DNA of 55,162 nucleotides from an uncultured Sutterella sp. Lineage in GTDB: Bacteria > Pseudomonadota > Gammaproteobacteria > Burkholderiales > Burkholderiaceae_F. Location: NCBI GenBank assembly GCA_949282745.1, contig CASDQM010000030.1:1-55162 (forward strand), written 5' to 3'. Positions 1 through 9,172 of this stretch are shown in pieces. The translations under genes and the position numbers were made by a program. A model generated the notes under the pieces. It made no database searches. It was not told the DNA's origin and saw only the letters and a program-made list of their open reading frames with translations. Positions within the stretch are counted from its first letter, which is position 1, and each line of letters begins with the position of its first letter.

Positions 1-1005
1 CAAGTCGAAGCGGTCGCCCTTCGTGAGCTTTTCCGCGAACTTCTGCGCCTGGGCCGTGTCGATCGAGCGCTGCACGTCCTTGACGAGGCCGACGATGTCG
101 CCCATGCCGAGGATGCGCGAAGCCATGGCTTCGGGGTCGAAGGCGTCAAAGCCCGTGAGCTTTTCGCCGCTCCCGACGAACTTGATGGGCTTGCCGGTGA
201 CGTGGCGCACCGAGAGCGCCGCACCGCCGCGGCTGTCGCCGTCGATCTTCGTGAGGATGATGCCCGTGAGCGGGAGGCGTTCGTTGAAGGCCTTGGCCGT
301 GTTGACGGCGTCCTGACCGAGCATCGCGTCGACGACGAAGAGCGTTTCGGCGGGCTTCAGGAAGTCGTTGAGTTCGGCCACTTCCTGCATCATCGCTTCG
401 TCCACGGCGAGTCGGCCAGCCGTGTCGACGATGAGGACGTCGAAGAAGTGACGCTTGGCGTAGTCGACGGCGCGCTCGGCGATGGCGAGGGGCTTGTCGC
501 TCACTTCGCTCGGGAACCATTCGGCCCCGGCCTGCGCCGTGACGCTCTTCAACTGATCGATGGCGGCCGGACGGTAGACGTCGGCGCTCACCGTGAGGAC
601 CTTCTTTTTCTTTTCTTCGATGAGGTACTTGGCGAGCTTCCCGGCGCTCGTCGTCTTACCCGCGCCCTGCAGACCCGCGAGAAGAATCACGGCGGGCGGC
701 TGCACGTTGAAGCGAAGACCGCGTTCCTCGGGCGTGAGGTCGCCCCCGATGACGGCGGTGAGTTCGCGCTGCACGACGCCCACGAGCGCCTGGCCCGGAT
801 TGAGGTTTCCGACGACCTCTTCGCCCATGGCCTTCTCTTTGATGCGGGCGAGAATTTCCCGCACGACGGGCAGCGCGACGTCGGCTTCAAGGAGCGCAAG
901 GCGGACCTCGCGCAGCATTTCTTTGGTGTTCGCCTCCGTCAGACGCGCTTGACCGCGCATGGTTTTGACGACTTTGGAGAGACGCTGGGTCAGTGAATCG
1001 AGCAT
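1..1005 (-). CDS. ffh: Signal recognition particle protein Ffh, C-terminal part cut off by the window edge
   Basis: GTPase subunit of the signal recognition particle. With 4.5S RNA it binds signal sequences emerging from the ribosome and docks with FtsY. 335 residues are present, out of about 450 in the family. The helical N domain starts MLDSLTQRLSKV. The G domain has the P-loop GLQGAGKTT near residue 110, DTAGR near 193 and TKIDGD near 250. The window ends at KLTKGDRFDL, the linker before the methionine-rich M domain, so the RNA- and signal-binding part lies outside. The ATG at 1005 gives the expected family N-terminus. It is divergent from ypjD, a common arrangement. Its RNA partner, ffs, lies at 52463-52558 in this window. 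Confidence 0.97.
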   Translation of the reverse strand, partial: MLDSLTQRLSKVVKTMRGQARLTEANTKEMLREVRLALLEADVALPVVREILARIKEKAMGEEVVGNLNPGQALVGVVQRELTAVIGGDLTPEERGLRFNVQPPAVILLAGLQGAGKTTSAGKLAKYLIEEKKKKVLTVSADVYRPAAIDQLKSVTAQAGAEWFPSEVSDKPLAIAERAVDYAKRHFFDVLIVDTAGRLAVDEAMMQEVAELNDFLKPAETLFVVDAMLGQDAVNTAKAFNERLPLTGIILTKIDGDSRGGAALSVRHVTGKPIKFVGSGEKLTGFDAFDPEAMASRILGMGDIVGLVKDVQRSIDTAQAQKFAEKLTKGDRFDL

Positions 1006-1226
1006 TCTTTGGAATTCCTCGGCGACAAAGGCGCCGGCGTAAGGCCGTCGGAGAGAGAACGGCCGAGTTCAGCATTTGATAAGTCGGGAGAGAATAGAAT
1101 AAACAGTGACGTACGGTGTCTCCCGAGGCGCTCCGTACGGAGGGAGCGCACGAACCCGTTATTTTAAGGGGTTGCGCGCCGCTTTTGCGTATTCCGTTCG
1201 CGTACATAAAAACAAACGTAAAACCC

Positions 1227-2036
1227 ATGACCACGCTTTCTTTGTGCACCATCCTTGCCGCGCTGTTGTATCTCCTCTCCGGCATCGCCGTCGTCTCGTA
1301 CATGAAGGGACGCGACGGCAAGGCGCCCTCGTGGCTGCGCTGGCCGATCGTCGCCGCGCTGGTCCTGCACGGCGTTGCGATCGAGGCCGAAGTCTTCCAG
1401 GGGGACATCATTCATTTCGGCTTCGGCTTCGCCGTCTCCGCCATGTTTTTCTTCGCCGCGCTGATCCTCTTTGTGGAGTCGATCATCCACCGCCTGCACG
1501 GTCAGCTCGGGATCATCCTGATCGCCGCGGCGATCGGCGCGGTCTTCCCGCTCGCCTTCCCGGGGCGCCCCGTCGCCGGGGACGAGTGGTCCTTCATGTT
1601 CCGCGTGCACATTCTTCTTGCGCTCGCCGCCTATTCGCTCATGACGATCGCCACGGTTCACGCCGTGCTGATGACTCTGCAGAACCGCGAATTGAAGCGC
1701 CCGCAGGGTAGGGAAAGCGCCTTCCTCGCCTCGATGCCCGGCCTCGTCGTGATGGAGCGCATCTTCTTTCGCATCGTCGCCTGCGGCTTCGTCTGCCTCA
1801 CGCTCGTCCTCGTGACGGGAAGCTTCGCGACGAACGAAGTGTTCGGCGTCTTCGTGAATCTCGACCACAAGTTCCTGCTCACGCTCGTCGCCTGGGTGCT
1901 CTTCGGCATTCTGCTCGCGGGCCGCGCCTTCCGCGGCTGGCGCGCCAAGACGGCGCTCAACTGGTTCTGGGTGGGCTTCGCCGCGCTCGTCATCGCCTAT
2001 CTCGCCTACAGCTTCGTGCTCGAACTTCTCGCCTGA
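1227..2036 (+). CDS. ypjD: Inner-membrane cytochrome c assembly-like protein, YpjD/CcsA family
   Basis: Integral membrane protein of 269 residues with about eight hydrophobic segments, in the CcsA/CcmC-related YpjD family usually found beside ffh. Family members resemble haem-handling cytochrome c assembly proteins, but the role of YpjD itself is poorly defined. Histidines stand in or next to membrane segments (LHGVAIEAEVF, FRVHILLALAAY, LDHKFLLTLVAW), as expected for possible haem ligands. The frame is open upstream to 1116, but the ATG at 1227 gives the typical N-terminus (MTTLSLCTILAALLYLLSG) directly entering the first membrane helix. The ribosome-binding site is weak. It starts a tight plus-strand group with the PP0621-type protein and ampD. 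Confidence 0.85.
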   Translation: MTTLSLCTILAALLYLLSGIAVVSYMKGRDGKAPSWLRWPIVAALVLHGVAIEAEVFQGDIIHFGFGFAVSAMFFFAALILFVESIIHRLHGQLGIILIAAAIGAVFPLAFPGRPVAGDEWSFMFRVHILLALAAYSLMTIATVHAVLMTLQNRELKRPQGRESAFLASMPGLVVMERIFFRIVACGFVCLTLVLVTGSFATNEVFGVFVNLDHKFLLTLVAWVLFGILLAGRAFRGWRAKTALNWFWVGFAALVIAYLAYSFVLELLA

Positions 2037-2045
2037 CACATCATC

Positions 2046-2318
2046 ATGGGACGCGTACTCTTTTGGGTGATTCTGATTGCGGCCATCGCGATCGCCTGGG
2101 CGGTCTCGCGCCGGCGCAATTCGCTCTCCAACAAGGAGCGTGAGGAACTCGCGCGCCTGCGCGGTGAACTGCGCGGACGCAAGGAGGACCGCCGCTCGGG
2201 CGAGGCCATGCGGCGCTGTCCCGTCTGCGGGACGTACTTCCCGGAAAAGACGGGCGTCTGGCGCAAGGACGTCTGCTACTGCAGCGAAGAGTGCCGGCGC
2301 CGCGGAGAGCGTTCGTGA
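2046..2318 (+). CDS. Small PP0621-family membrane protein with a four-cysteine zinc motif
   Basis: 90 residues. One N-terminal membrane helix (VLFWVILIAAIAIAWAV) is followed by a charged, probably coiled stretch rich in Arg and Glu. A C-terminal CPVCGTYFPEKTG...CYCSEEC module follows, with cysteine spacing typical of a small treble-clef zinc finger. This layout is conserved in betaproteobacteria between ypjD and ampD, where the protein has no proven function. The gene begins 9 bases after ypjD, and its stop overlaps the GTG start of ampD, so the three genes are probably co-transcribed. I assign no reaction. Confidence 0.8.
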   Translation: MGRVLFWVILIAAIAIAWAVSRRRNSLSNKEREELARLRGELRGRKEDRRSGEAMRRCPVCGTYFPEKTGVWRKDVCYCSEECRRRGERS

Positions 2319-2860
2319 GAGTCACCGAGCGCTTCTCGCCCCACAGCAACGAAAGATCCGAAGGCACGACGATCGACCTCGTCGTGCTTCATTTCATTTC
2401 GCTTCCGGCGGGCGTCTTTTCGGGCGACGCCGTGGAGCGTCTCTTCGAAGGGACGCTCGATACGGAAAGCCCGGTCTTTGCGGACCTCAAGGGTCTGCGC
2501 GTCTCCTCGCACTATTTCATCCGCCGCACGGGCGAAATCCTCTCCTTCGTGCCCGTGGAGCGCCGGGCCTGGCACGCGGGCGTCTCGGTCTTTCACGGCC
2601 GCCCGAACTGCAACGACCGCTCCGTCGGCATCGAGATCGAAGGAACGGGGGAGGTTCCCTTTGAAGACGCGCAGTACGAGGCGCTCGCGGCCCTGCTTGC
2701 GGACCTCTCGGCGCGCCTGCCGATCCGTTGGGTGACGGGTCACGAACACGTGGCGCCGGGACGAAAGAGCGATCCCGGTCCCTTCTTTGACTGGCGGCGC
2801 CTTGCGCGGGCGCTCCCCCGACTTCGCTTCGACCTTCGCCCCCAGACGGGCGCGAAATGA
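2315..2860 (+). CDS. ampD: 1,6-anhydro-N-acetylmuramyl-L-alanine amidase AmpD
   Basis: Cytoplasmic zinc amidase that removes the peptide from anhydro-muropeptides during cell-wall recycling. In bacteria with inducible AmpC this also controls beta-lactamase expression. 181 residues, matching the family length of about 180-190. Zinc ligands can be placed at His26 (VVLHFISL), His143 (VTGHEHVAPG) and Asp153 (KSDPGPFFDW), the same His-10-Asp spacing as known AmpD proteins. The GTG at 2315 is chosen because it overlaps the previous stop (GTGA) and has GGAGAG just upstream. With mpl at 9.2 kb, the window encodes two steps of the same muropeptide recycling route. Confidence 0.93.
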   Translation: MRVTERFSPHSNERSEGTTIDLVVLHFISLPAGVFSGDAVERLFEGTLDTESPVFADLKGLRVSSHYFIRRTGEILSFVPVERRAWHAGVSVFHGRPNCNDRSVGIEIEGTGEVPFEDAQYEALAALLADLSARLPIRWVTGHEHVAPGRKSDPGPFFDWRRLARALPRLRFDLRPQTGAK

Positions 2861-2945
2861 GGTTTTGCACCCCGCACAAAGGGGATGAGCCTTGATATAT
2901 TGAGGGAATTGTTTTTCTCAACGGGAGTCTTCTGCCCGAAAACCG

Positions 2946-3497
2946 ATGTTCGCCTCTTTGCTGCAGTTTCTCTTTCTTACCGCCACTTCCATTCTCGGGT
3001 GTCTCCTCGTCCTTCGGGCGTGGACCTACGCCTGCGCCATGACGTTTCACGATCCGATCGTCTATCCGATCCGGCGCCTGACGAACTGGCTCGTGGATCC
3101 CTTGAGCAAGATGGTGGCGCCCAAGGGGGCGTGGGACTGGCCGAGTCTCGTCGGCGCCCTCCTCGCGGGGCTTCTGAGCGTCGTCGTGCGCACGGCCTTT
3201 CATCCGGCGGGCTTTGCGATGGTAAGCACCTGGATCGCTCCCTTCGCGATGGTGCTCCGCTGGGGCCTCGAGATGCTCACCTGGGGCATTTTCGGCTGGG
3301 TGATCCTCTCCTGGGTCGCCGCGCGCCATCCCTTCAACTATTCCCTGTCGATTCTGCTCGAGCCCTTCATGCGGCCGGTGCGGCGCGTTCTTCCGACCTT
3401 CCGCGGCATGGACTTTTCGCCGCTCGTGGTGCTTCTCGCCGCCAACGCCGTGCTGCTCTTTATCCTGCCGCTCTCCGACGGTCGGATCCTCTTCTGA
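2946..3497 (+). CDS. YggT family membrane protein
   Basis: 183-residue membrane protein with two YggT repeats. Each has a pair of hydrophobic helices flanking a loop with the family signature (here YPIRRLTNWLVDPL near residues 39-52 and LEPFMRPVRRVLP near 138-150). YggT proteins are linked to osmotic shock or cell-division phenotypes in other bacteria, but no biochemical activity is established. The start ATG directly precedes a hydrophobic segment. The gene is 85 bases after ampD and may be read from its own promoter. It ends just before a strong bidirectional terminator. Confidence 0.88.
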   Translation: MFASLLQFLFLTATSILGCLLVLRAWTYACAMTFHDPIVYPIRRLTNWLVDPLSKMVAPKGAWDWPSLVGALLAGLLSVVVRTAFHPAGFAMVSTWIAPFAMVLRWGLEMLTWGIFGWVILSWVAARHPFNYSLSILLEPFMRPVRRVLPTFRGMDFSPLVVLLAANAVLLFILPLSDGRILF

Positions 3498-3518
3498 TCG
3501 CGCCGACCGCACCGACAC

Positions 3519-3546
3519 GAAAAAGCCGCCCGCAAGGGCGGCTTTT
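3519..3546. terminator. Bidirectional terminator between yggT and the PfkB kinase gene
   Basis: Perfect stem AGCCGCCC/GGGCGGCT (3524-3531 with 3536-3543) closed by a GCAA loop, with an A-run on the left and a T-run on the right. It can end the plus-strand yggT transcript and the minus-strand kinase operon. Confidence 0.9.
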
Positions 3547-3569
3547 GTTTTGCGGCGGAAGGGAGTCGC

Positions 3570-4505
3570 TCAGAAGGGCGCTTCTCCCCAGTGCGATGCG
3601 TAGACGCCGCGGACTTCGTCCAAGGTCGTGCGCCAGTTCTGCGCACCGCGCACCGCCACCTTGAGGCTTCCGAGAACGGTGCCGATGCGGGCCCCGACGA
3701 CCGGAGAAAGACCCCGTTCGCGCGCGAAGAGAAGGCCGCCCCGATAGGCGTCGCCTGCTCCCACGGGGTCGACGGCCTTCGCGGGGATAGCCTCGACTTC
3801 GACCCTTTCTCCGCCCGCGAGCCATACGGTCGAGCCCTTTTCACCGTGGGTGTGGTATACGGTCTTGCCCGCCTGCGAGAGTCCTTCGGGCGTGAGGCCC
3901 GCGACCTTCTCGAGGTATTCGGCTTCAAAGTCCGAAAAGGCGCAGGCGTCGGCACCGTCGGCGAAGTTCCGGAGCTCTTCGGGCGTAAAGAGCGGCCCCG
4001 CTTGGCCCGGGTCGAAGAGATAGGGAACGCCCCGCTCTTGGAAGAGCTTGGCATGAAGCTTCATGGGACGAACGCCTCCGGGACCGAGAAGCGCATAGTC
4101 GATCGAACGGTCTTCGGGCCAGGAGAGGCGGTCGGACGCGTCCATGGCGCCCGGATGAAAACTTGCGAGCTGACAGCCGCCGACGTCGGTCACGATGAAG
4201 GCCTGCGACGTGAAGCAGTCCGCAAGGCAGGGCATGCCGTCCGTGGGGATGCCGAGCGCGCGGAAGTGCTCGAGATAGTCGCCTCCGTCGCGCCCGAGGG
4301 CGCTCCAGACGAAGGGATCGCCCCCGAGCTGATGGAGGGCGTAGGCGATGTTGGCGGCGCAGCCTCCGAAGTCCCGATGCATTTCCGGGGCGAGGAAGGT
4401 GAGGTTCACGTGCCGCAGATCGCCCTTTTCGAGTTTGTCGGCGAAGCGTCCGTTGTGCGTGAGGATCGTGTCGTAGGCGACCGATCCGGTGATCATCGTG
4501 CTCAC
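3570..4505 (-). CDS. PfkB-family carbohydrate/nucleoside kinase
   Basis: 311-residue ribokinase-like kinase. Near the N-terminus it has the substrate-side glycine motif FGGCAANIAYALHQLGG. Near residues 245-256 it has the PfkB signature DPVGAGDAYRGG, which carries the catalytic Asp and the anion hole. These mark an ATP-dependent kinase of a sugar or nucleoside, but the substrate cannot be read from sequence. Resemblance to adenosine-kinase-type members is only an impression. The GTG at 4505 is preferred over the in-frame ATG at 4496 because GAGGAG lies 5 bases upstream of it. The gene starts 9 bases after the stop of the zinc-ribbon protein, so the two are co-transcribed, a pairing common in Burkholderiales. 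Confidence 0.85.
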   Translation of the reverse strand: MSTMITGSVAYDTILTHNGRFADKLEKGDLRHVNLTFLAPEMHRDFGGCAANIAYALHQLGGDPFVWSALGRDGGDYLEHFRALGIPTDGMPCLADCFTSQAFIVTDVGGCQLASFHPGAMDASDRLSWPEDRSIDYALLGPGGVRPMKLHAKLFQERGVPYLFDPGQAGPLFTPEELRNFADGADACAFSDFEAEYLEKVAGLTPEGLSQAGKTVYHTHGEKGSTVWLAGGERVEVEAIPAKAVDPVGAGDAYRGGLLFARERGLSPVVGARIGTVLGSLKVAVRGAQNWRTTLDEVRGVYASHWGEAPF

Positions 4506-4514
4506 GGTGGCTCC

Positions 4515-5270
4515 TCAGATGGGGGTCACCGCCGTGACGCGGACGCCCCGGACGGGGAGTTCGGCGTCGACCTCGAGTTCGGCTTCGACGCGCACGGTCT
4601 CGCCCGCGCGAAGGACGTTGGCTTCGGCAAAGCCGTAGTCCGCGGGTTCGAAGAGCCGCTGCGCGAGCGTTTCGTCGGCGCTGTTGAGAAGACGCACTTC
4701 AAGGAGCGGCAGGATCTGCGGACGGTCGGACGCGTTCGTGATTTCGATGCGCACGCGCCGGGGCGACTCGGCTTCGGCGAGTTCCCCGCGGATTTCAAAG
4801 GCCCTCACGTCGCTCCAGGCAAAGCCCGGGCAGGGAAGCGTGCGGCAGACGTTTTCGTAGACGCCGCGAAGCGGCGGAAACTGCCGAAGAATCGGATCGT
4901 GGAAGTAGAGAACGCCCGCCGTAAGCGCCCCCGCAAGGCCGACGAGGCCGAGAAGCGCATAGAGGGCGCCGCCCTTGCGGGGCTTTTCCGCCGGAGCGGC
5001 CGCGCGCGCGGGGGCCGCGGGTTCGGGTGTTTCGCGGGCGTGAAAGTCGGAGAGATCCTCGGCGATCTTCGCCATCTGCGCCTCTTTCTTTTCTTCGGGC
5101 GCGCGGCGCGCCGCCACGACGCGGGCGAGCGCTTCGTCGTTGACCTCCACGGTTTCCGCCTTCGCGAGGACGAAGGTATGGCGGCACTCGCCGCAGCGAA
5201 GCGTTTCGGAGGCTTCTTCGGGACACTTCCAGAGGGCCCCGCAGGCGGGGCAGCGAACGATTCGGGTCAT
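4515..5270 (-). CDS. Zinc-ribbon and DUF3426 membrane protein
   Basis: 251 residues. The N-terminal MJ0042-type zinc ribbon (CPACGALWKCP...LRCGECRHTF, residues 7-33) is followed by a charged Ala/Pro/Glu-rich linker and a single membrane helix near residues 98-118 (LYALLGLVGLAGALTAGVLYF). A DUF3426 domain at the C-terminus is probably periplasmic and has a beta-rich, FxxA-like fold. Proteins of this design lie next to prmA in betaproteobacteria and have no known biochemical role. The start is set at the ATG giving MTRIVRCPAC. The upstream in-frame codons overlap the terminator and are unlikely to be translated. Confidence 0.82.
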   Translation of the reverse strand: MTRIVRCPACGALWKCPEEASETLRCGECRHTFVLAKAETVEVNDEALARVVAARRAPEEKKEAQMAKIAEDLSDFHARETPEPAAPARAAAPAEKPRKGGALYALLGLVGLAGALTAGVLYFHDPILRQFPPLRGVYENVCRTLPCPGFAWSDVRAFEIRGELAEAESPRRVRIEITNASDRPQILPLLEVRLLNSADETLAQRLFEPADYGFAEANVLRAGETVRVEAELEVDAELPVRGVRVTAVTPI

Positions 5271-5285
5271 AGCTCTTCCAAACAG

Positions 5286-5324
5286 AAAAAGCGCCCCGTC
5301 CACCGTTGGAGGGGGCGGGACGCT
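5286..5324 (-). terminator. Terminator between prmA and the zinc-ribbon gene
   Basis: Nine-pair stem AGCGTCCCG/CGGGGCGCT (minus strand; one G-T pair) followed on the minus strand by TTTTT. It lies downstream of prmA and upstream of the DUF3426 gene, so it separates two minus-strand transcription units or allows partial read-through. Confidence 0.75.
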
Positions 5325-5346
5325 TTTCGTATTGTAGGCGATCGGG

Positions 5347-6243
5347 TTATTCGCGGCGGCCGGCGATGCAGACCCAACCGTCCTCTTCCTTCCAGACGGA
5401 GAGCTTCACGGCAGGATCGGTCTGGCGGTAGACCTCGATCACTTCCTCGGCCTGTCGCGCGAGGACGCCCGAGAGAACGAGGGCGCCGCCCTTCTTGACG
5501 CGGCCGAGAAGGGCCGGGGCCAGGAGCTTCAGGGGGTTCGAGAGAATGTTGGCGACGACGACGTCGTACTGGCCTTCGGACATGTCGGCGGGCAGACGGA
5601 AGTCGGCTTCGGCTTCGTTGTGGATCGCGTTTTCACGCGCGGCTTCCACGGCCTGCGGATCGATGTCGGTCCCCGTCACGGACTTCGCGCCGAGGCGCTT
5701 GGCGGCGATGGCGAGAATGCCCGTGCCGCAGCCGTAGTCGAGAAGTTCGTCGGTCGGACGGATGTTTTCGTCGATCCAGCCAAGGCACAGGTGCGTGGTC
5801 GGGTGCGAGCCCGTCCCGAAGGCGACGCCCGGGTCGAGGCGGATGTTCACCGCGTTTTCATTGGGGAGTTCGTGCCAGGTCGGAACGATCCAGAGGCGGT
5901 CCGAAACGCGCACGGGCTGGAACTGCGCCTGCGTGATGCGGACCCAGTCGGCGTTTTCCACTTCGTTCGCGCCGAGCACTTCGGGAGGATTGCAGCCGAG
6001 CGCCTTCACGGCGAGGGCGAGCGACGTGTCGAGGTCGAAGGTTTCATCAACGAGGAGCGACACGACCGAGCGCGGCCAGGCGCAGGTTTCGGGTTCGAGT
6101 CCGGGTTCGCCGTAGAGGGGCTGTTCGTCGGGGCGGTCGGCGTCGGCGTCTTCGATCGTGGCCGAAAGGGCGCCCGCGTCCATCAGAAGGTCGGAGAGCG
6201 CTTCCGCACAGCGTTCGTCGGCAAGGAGTTTGATTTCACGCAT
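5347..6243 (-). CDS. prmA: Ribosomal protein L11 methyltransferase
   Basis: SAM-dependent enzyme that trimethylates several lysine or N-terminal positions of ribosomal protein L11. 298 residues, family length about 295. The class I methyltransferase core shows motif I LDYGCGTGILAIAAKRLGA near residues 167-185 and the acidic SAM-ribose strand VTGTDIDPQAVEAA. VVANILSNPL matches the catalytic-region N-P motif typical of PrmA. The N-terminal substrate-recognition domain is present. It lies 48 bases downstream of accC, with a terminator-like hairpin between them, in the conserved accB-accC-prmA order. Confidence 0.95.
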   Translation of the reverse strand: MREIKLLADERCAEALSDLLMDAGALSATIEDADADRPDEQPLYGEPGLEPETCAWPRSVVSLLVDETFDLDTSLALAVKALGCNPPEVLGANEVENADWVRITQAQFQPVRVSDRLWIVPTWHELPNENAVNIRLDPGVAFGTGSHPTTHLCLGWIDENIRPTDELLDYGCGTGILAIAAKRLGAKSVTGTDIDPQAVEAARENAIHNEAEADFRLPADMSEGQYDVVVANILSNPLKLLAPALLGRVKKGGALVLSGVLARQAEEVIEVYRQTDPAVKLSVWKEEDGWVCIAGRRE

Positions 6244-6249
6244 GGTTCA

Positions 6250-6277
6250 AAAAATCGAAAAGGGGCCCGCAGGCCCC
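6250..6277 (-). terminator. Terminator downstream of accC
   Basis: Minus strand: GGGGCC, loop TGCG, GGCCCC (6262-6277), followed by TTTTCGATTTTTT. It is a compact intrinsic terminator directly after accC, so prmA probably depends on read-through or its own start site. Confidence 0.8.
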
Positions 6278-6291
6278 GAAATGAATGGAGG

Positions 6292-7650
<1,359 letters not shown>

Positions 7651-7657
7651 GGTGCGA

Positions 7658-8122
7658 TCAGCCGATGATGAGGAGGTTCTGGCCGTATTCGACGGGCTGA
7701 CCGTTTTCGACGCAGATTTCCTTGACGACGCCGTCGGTTTCGGCTTCGACTTCGTTCAAAAGCTTCATGGCTTCGATGATGCAGACGGTCTGACCCTTCT
7801 TGACGGTGTCGCCCACTTCAACGAAGGGCTTGGCGCCCGGAGACGGAGCGCGGTAGAAGGTGCCGACCATCGGGCTCGTAAGGGGCGTGCCTTCGACCTT
7901 GGGTTCGGCGGGTTCGGCTGCGGCGGGCTGGGCGGCCGGAGCGGGAGCCGCGGCAGCCGCCGCAACGGCGACGGGCGCGGGAGCGGTCGTCTGCACGACC
8001 TGAACGGGCGTCTGCGGATGATTGATCACGCGAATGCGGTCCGGGCCTTCGCAAATTTCAAATTCGGCAACGCCGCTTTCGGCCACGAGGTCCAACAGGG
8101 ACTTAATTTTGCGCAGATCCAT
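7658..8122 (-). CDS. accB: Acetyl-CoA carboxylase, biotin carboxyl carrier protein
   Basis: Carries biotin between AccC and the carboxyltransferase. 154 residues. It has a short N-terminal dimerisation part ([20 protein letters not shown]), an Ala/Pro-rich mobile linker (about residues 50-75) and a C-terminal biotinyl domain with [12 protein letters not shown], biotin attached at Lys120. The ATG at 8122 starts the canonical N-terminus. The in-frame extension to 8269 runs through the promoter/terminator region and is rejected. The aroQ gene that often precedes accB in Proteobacteria is absent here. Confidence 0.97.
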   Translation of the reverse strand: MDLRKIKSLLDLVAESGVAEFEICEGPDRIRVINHPQTPVQVVQTTAPAPVAVAAAAAAPAPAAQPAAAEPAEPKVEGTPLTSPMVGTFYRAPSPGAKPFVEVGDTVKKGQTVCIIEAMKLLNEVEAETDGVVKEICVENGQPVEYGQNLLIIG

Positions 8123-8280
8123 CTCTACTAACCTTATCTGTGATTCTGAAGTGCGCTCGGGGCGAACCCCGTTGCGCACGATGTGACTAATGCGTGTCGG
8201 TTCCGAAGGGTCCCGAGGGAGGACGGCTTCGGAGAACTCGTATTTCCGCCAATTTTCGTGATTTTTCATCCAAAAGTAAA

Positions 8281-8310
8281 TGAAAAAGCACGAAAAGCCC
8301 CGAACGGGGC
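8281..8310 (-). terminator. Terminator of the 8375-8971 gene
   Basis: Minus-strand hairpin GCCCC-GTTC-GGGGC (8297-8310) followed by TTTTCGTGCTTTTT. It lies between the upstream minus-strand gene and accB, and isolates the accBC transcript. Confidence 0.8.
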
Positions 8311-8374
8311 GATCCGGAAAGGAGGTGACAATATCTTACCTTCGCCCCGAAGCGCAAGGTATGCCCTAATCAGG

Positions 8375-8971
8375 CTAATCCAATCGCTCGGAATCGGCCC
8401 CTCGGACGAGGAGAACGGAAAGGAGGGCCGACGAGATCTCCCCCATGGATTCAAGCGGGTGCTGCCAGGGATCGGGGCGCGTGCGGTGCGCCTTGAGGCG
8501 CGGCCGCGTCCATACGGCGACGAGCACGGGCTCGTCCGAAAGATACACGGCGAAACGGGCGTTTTCACCCGCCTGCGGGTCGAGTTCCTCGAAGCGGACG
8601 TCGGCGTTGAGCATGGCGATGAGGGGCGCCTTTTCGTCGTCCGTGTCGAGGACGACCTCGGCGACGGCGTCGCGCGAGGCCGCGCCGTCGAGCACCCGTC
8701 CGACGAGTTTGGGCTCGACGTTGCCGAGCGACTCTTCAAAGAAGGTCATGACAGCGAGCGCCGCGTTTCTCTTTCGCCGCAGGGAGCGGCGGTGTTGATC
8801 GGGATCGAACGTCGAGTACCAGCGCCGCAGTTCCGTGGCGACCCGGTCGTCGGAAGGGCGTTCGCCGCATTCGAGCGTGACGCTCTCAAGGGCGTCGCGC
8901 CAACGGACGCCGTCGCGGGCGATGAGGCGGGCGGCAAGGACCGCAGCGCGGTCGGAGGGGCCGTAGGACAT
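8375..8971 (-). CDS. Unrecognised conserved-looking protein, possibly a degenerate nucleotidyltransferase relative
   Basis: 198 residues, soluble, with no signal peptide or membrane segment. It starts MSYGPSDRAAVLAARLIARDG. A mid-protein stretch, VGRVLDGAASRDAVAEVVLDTDDEK, has the spacing of a strand-turn region seen in Pol-beta-type nucleotidyltransferase folds. The usual Gly-Ser and paired Asp signature is not intact, so activity is doubtful. I recall similar proteins next to mpl in Burkholderiales, but that is memory, not a search. Codon use agrees with the neighbours. It is divergent from mpl, with about 200 bases between them. No function is assigned. Confidence 0.7.
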   Translation of the reverse strand: MSYGPSDRAAVLAARLIARDGVRWRDALESVTLECGERPSDDRVATELRRWYSTFDPDQHRRSLRRKRNAALAVMTFFEESLGNVEPKLVGRVLDGAASRDAVAEVVLDTDDEKAPLIAMLNADVRFEELDPQAGENARFAVYLSDEPVLVAVWTRPRLKAHRTRPDPWQHPLESMGEISSALLSVLLVRGADSERLD

Positions 8972-9172
8972 GCGTTTCTAAAGAAAATGAAAAACGTCCT
9001 CATTCTACAGAGGTGCGGGGGAAAAGGGGTGTCCCGCGCCCCTCGGAAAACGGATGAGGTCAAAAGAGGGGCGGGCGGCAACAGAAAGTTTCGATCCGCG
9101 GGGCATCTTTGCCGCAGAGCGTCCGGCGGTTCGATATGATTCGATGTATTTTTCGACACTTCGGGGCGAAGC

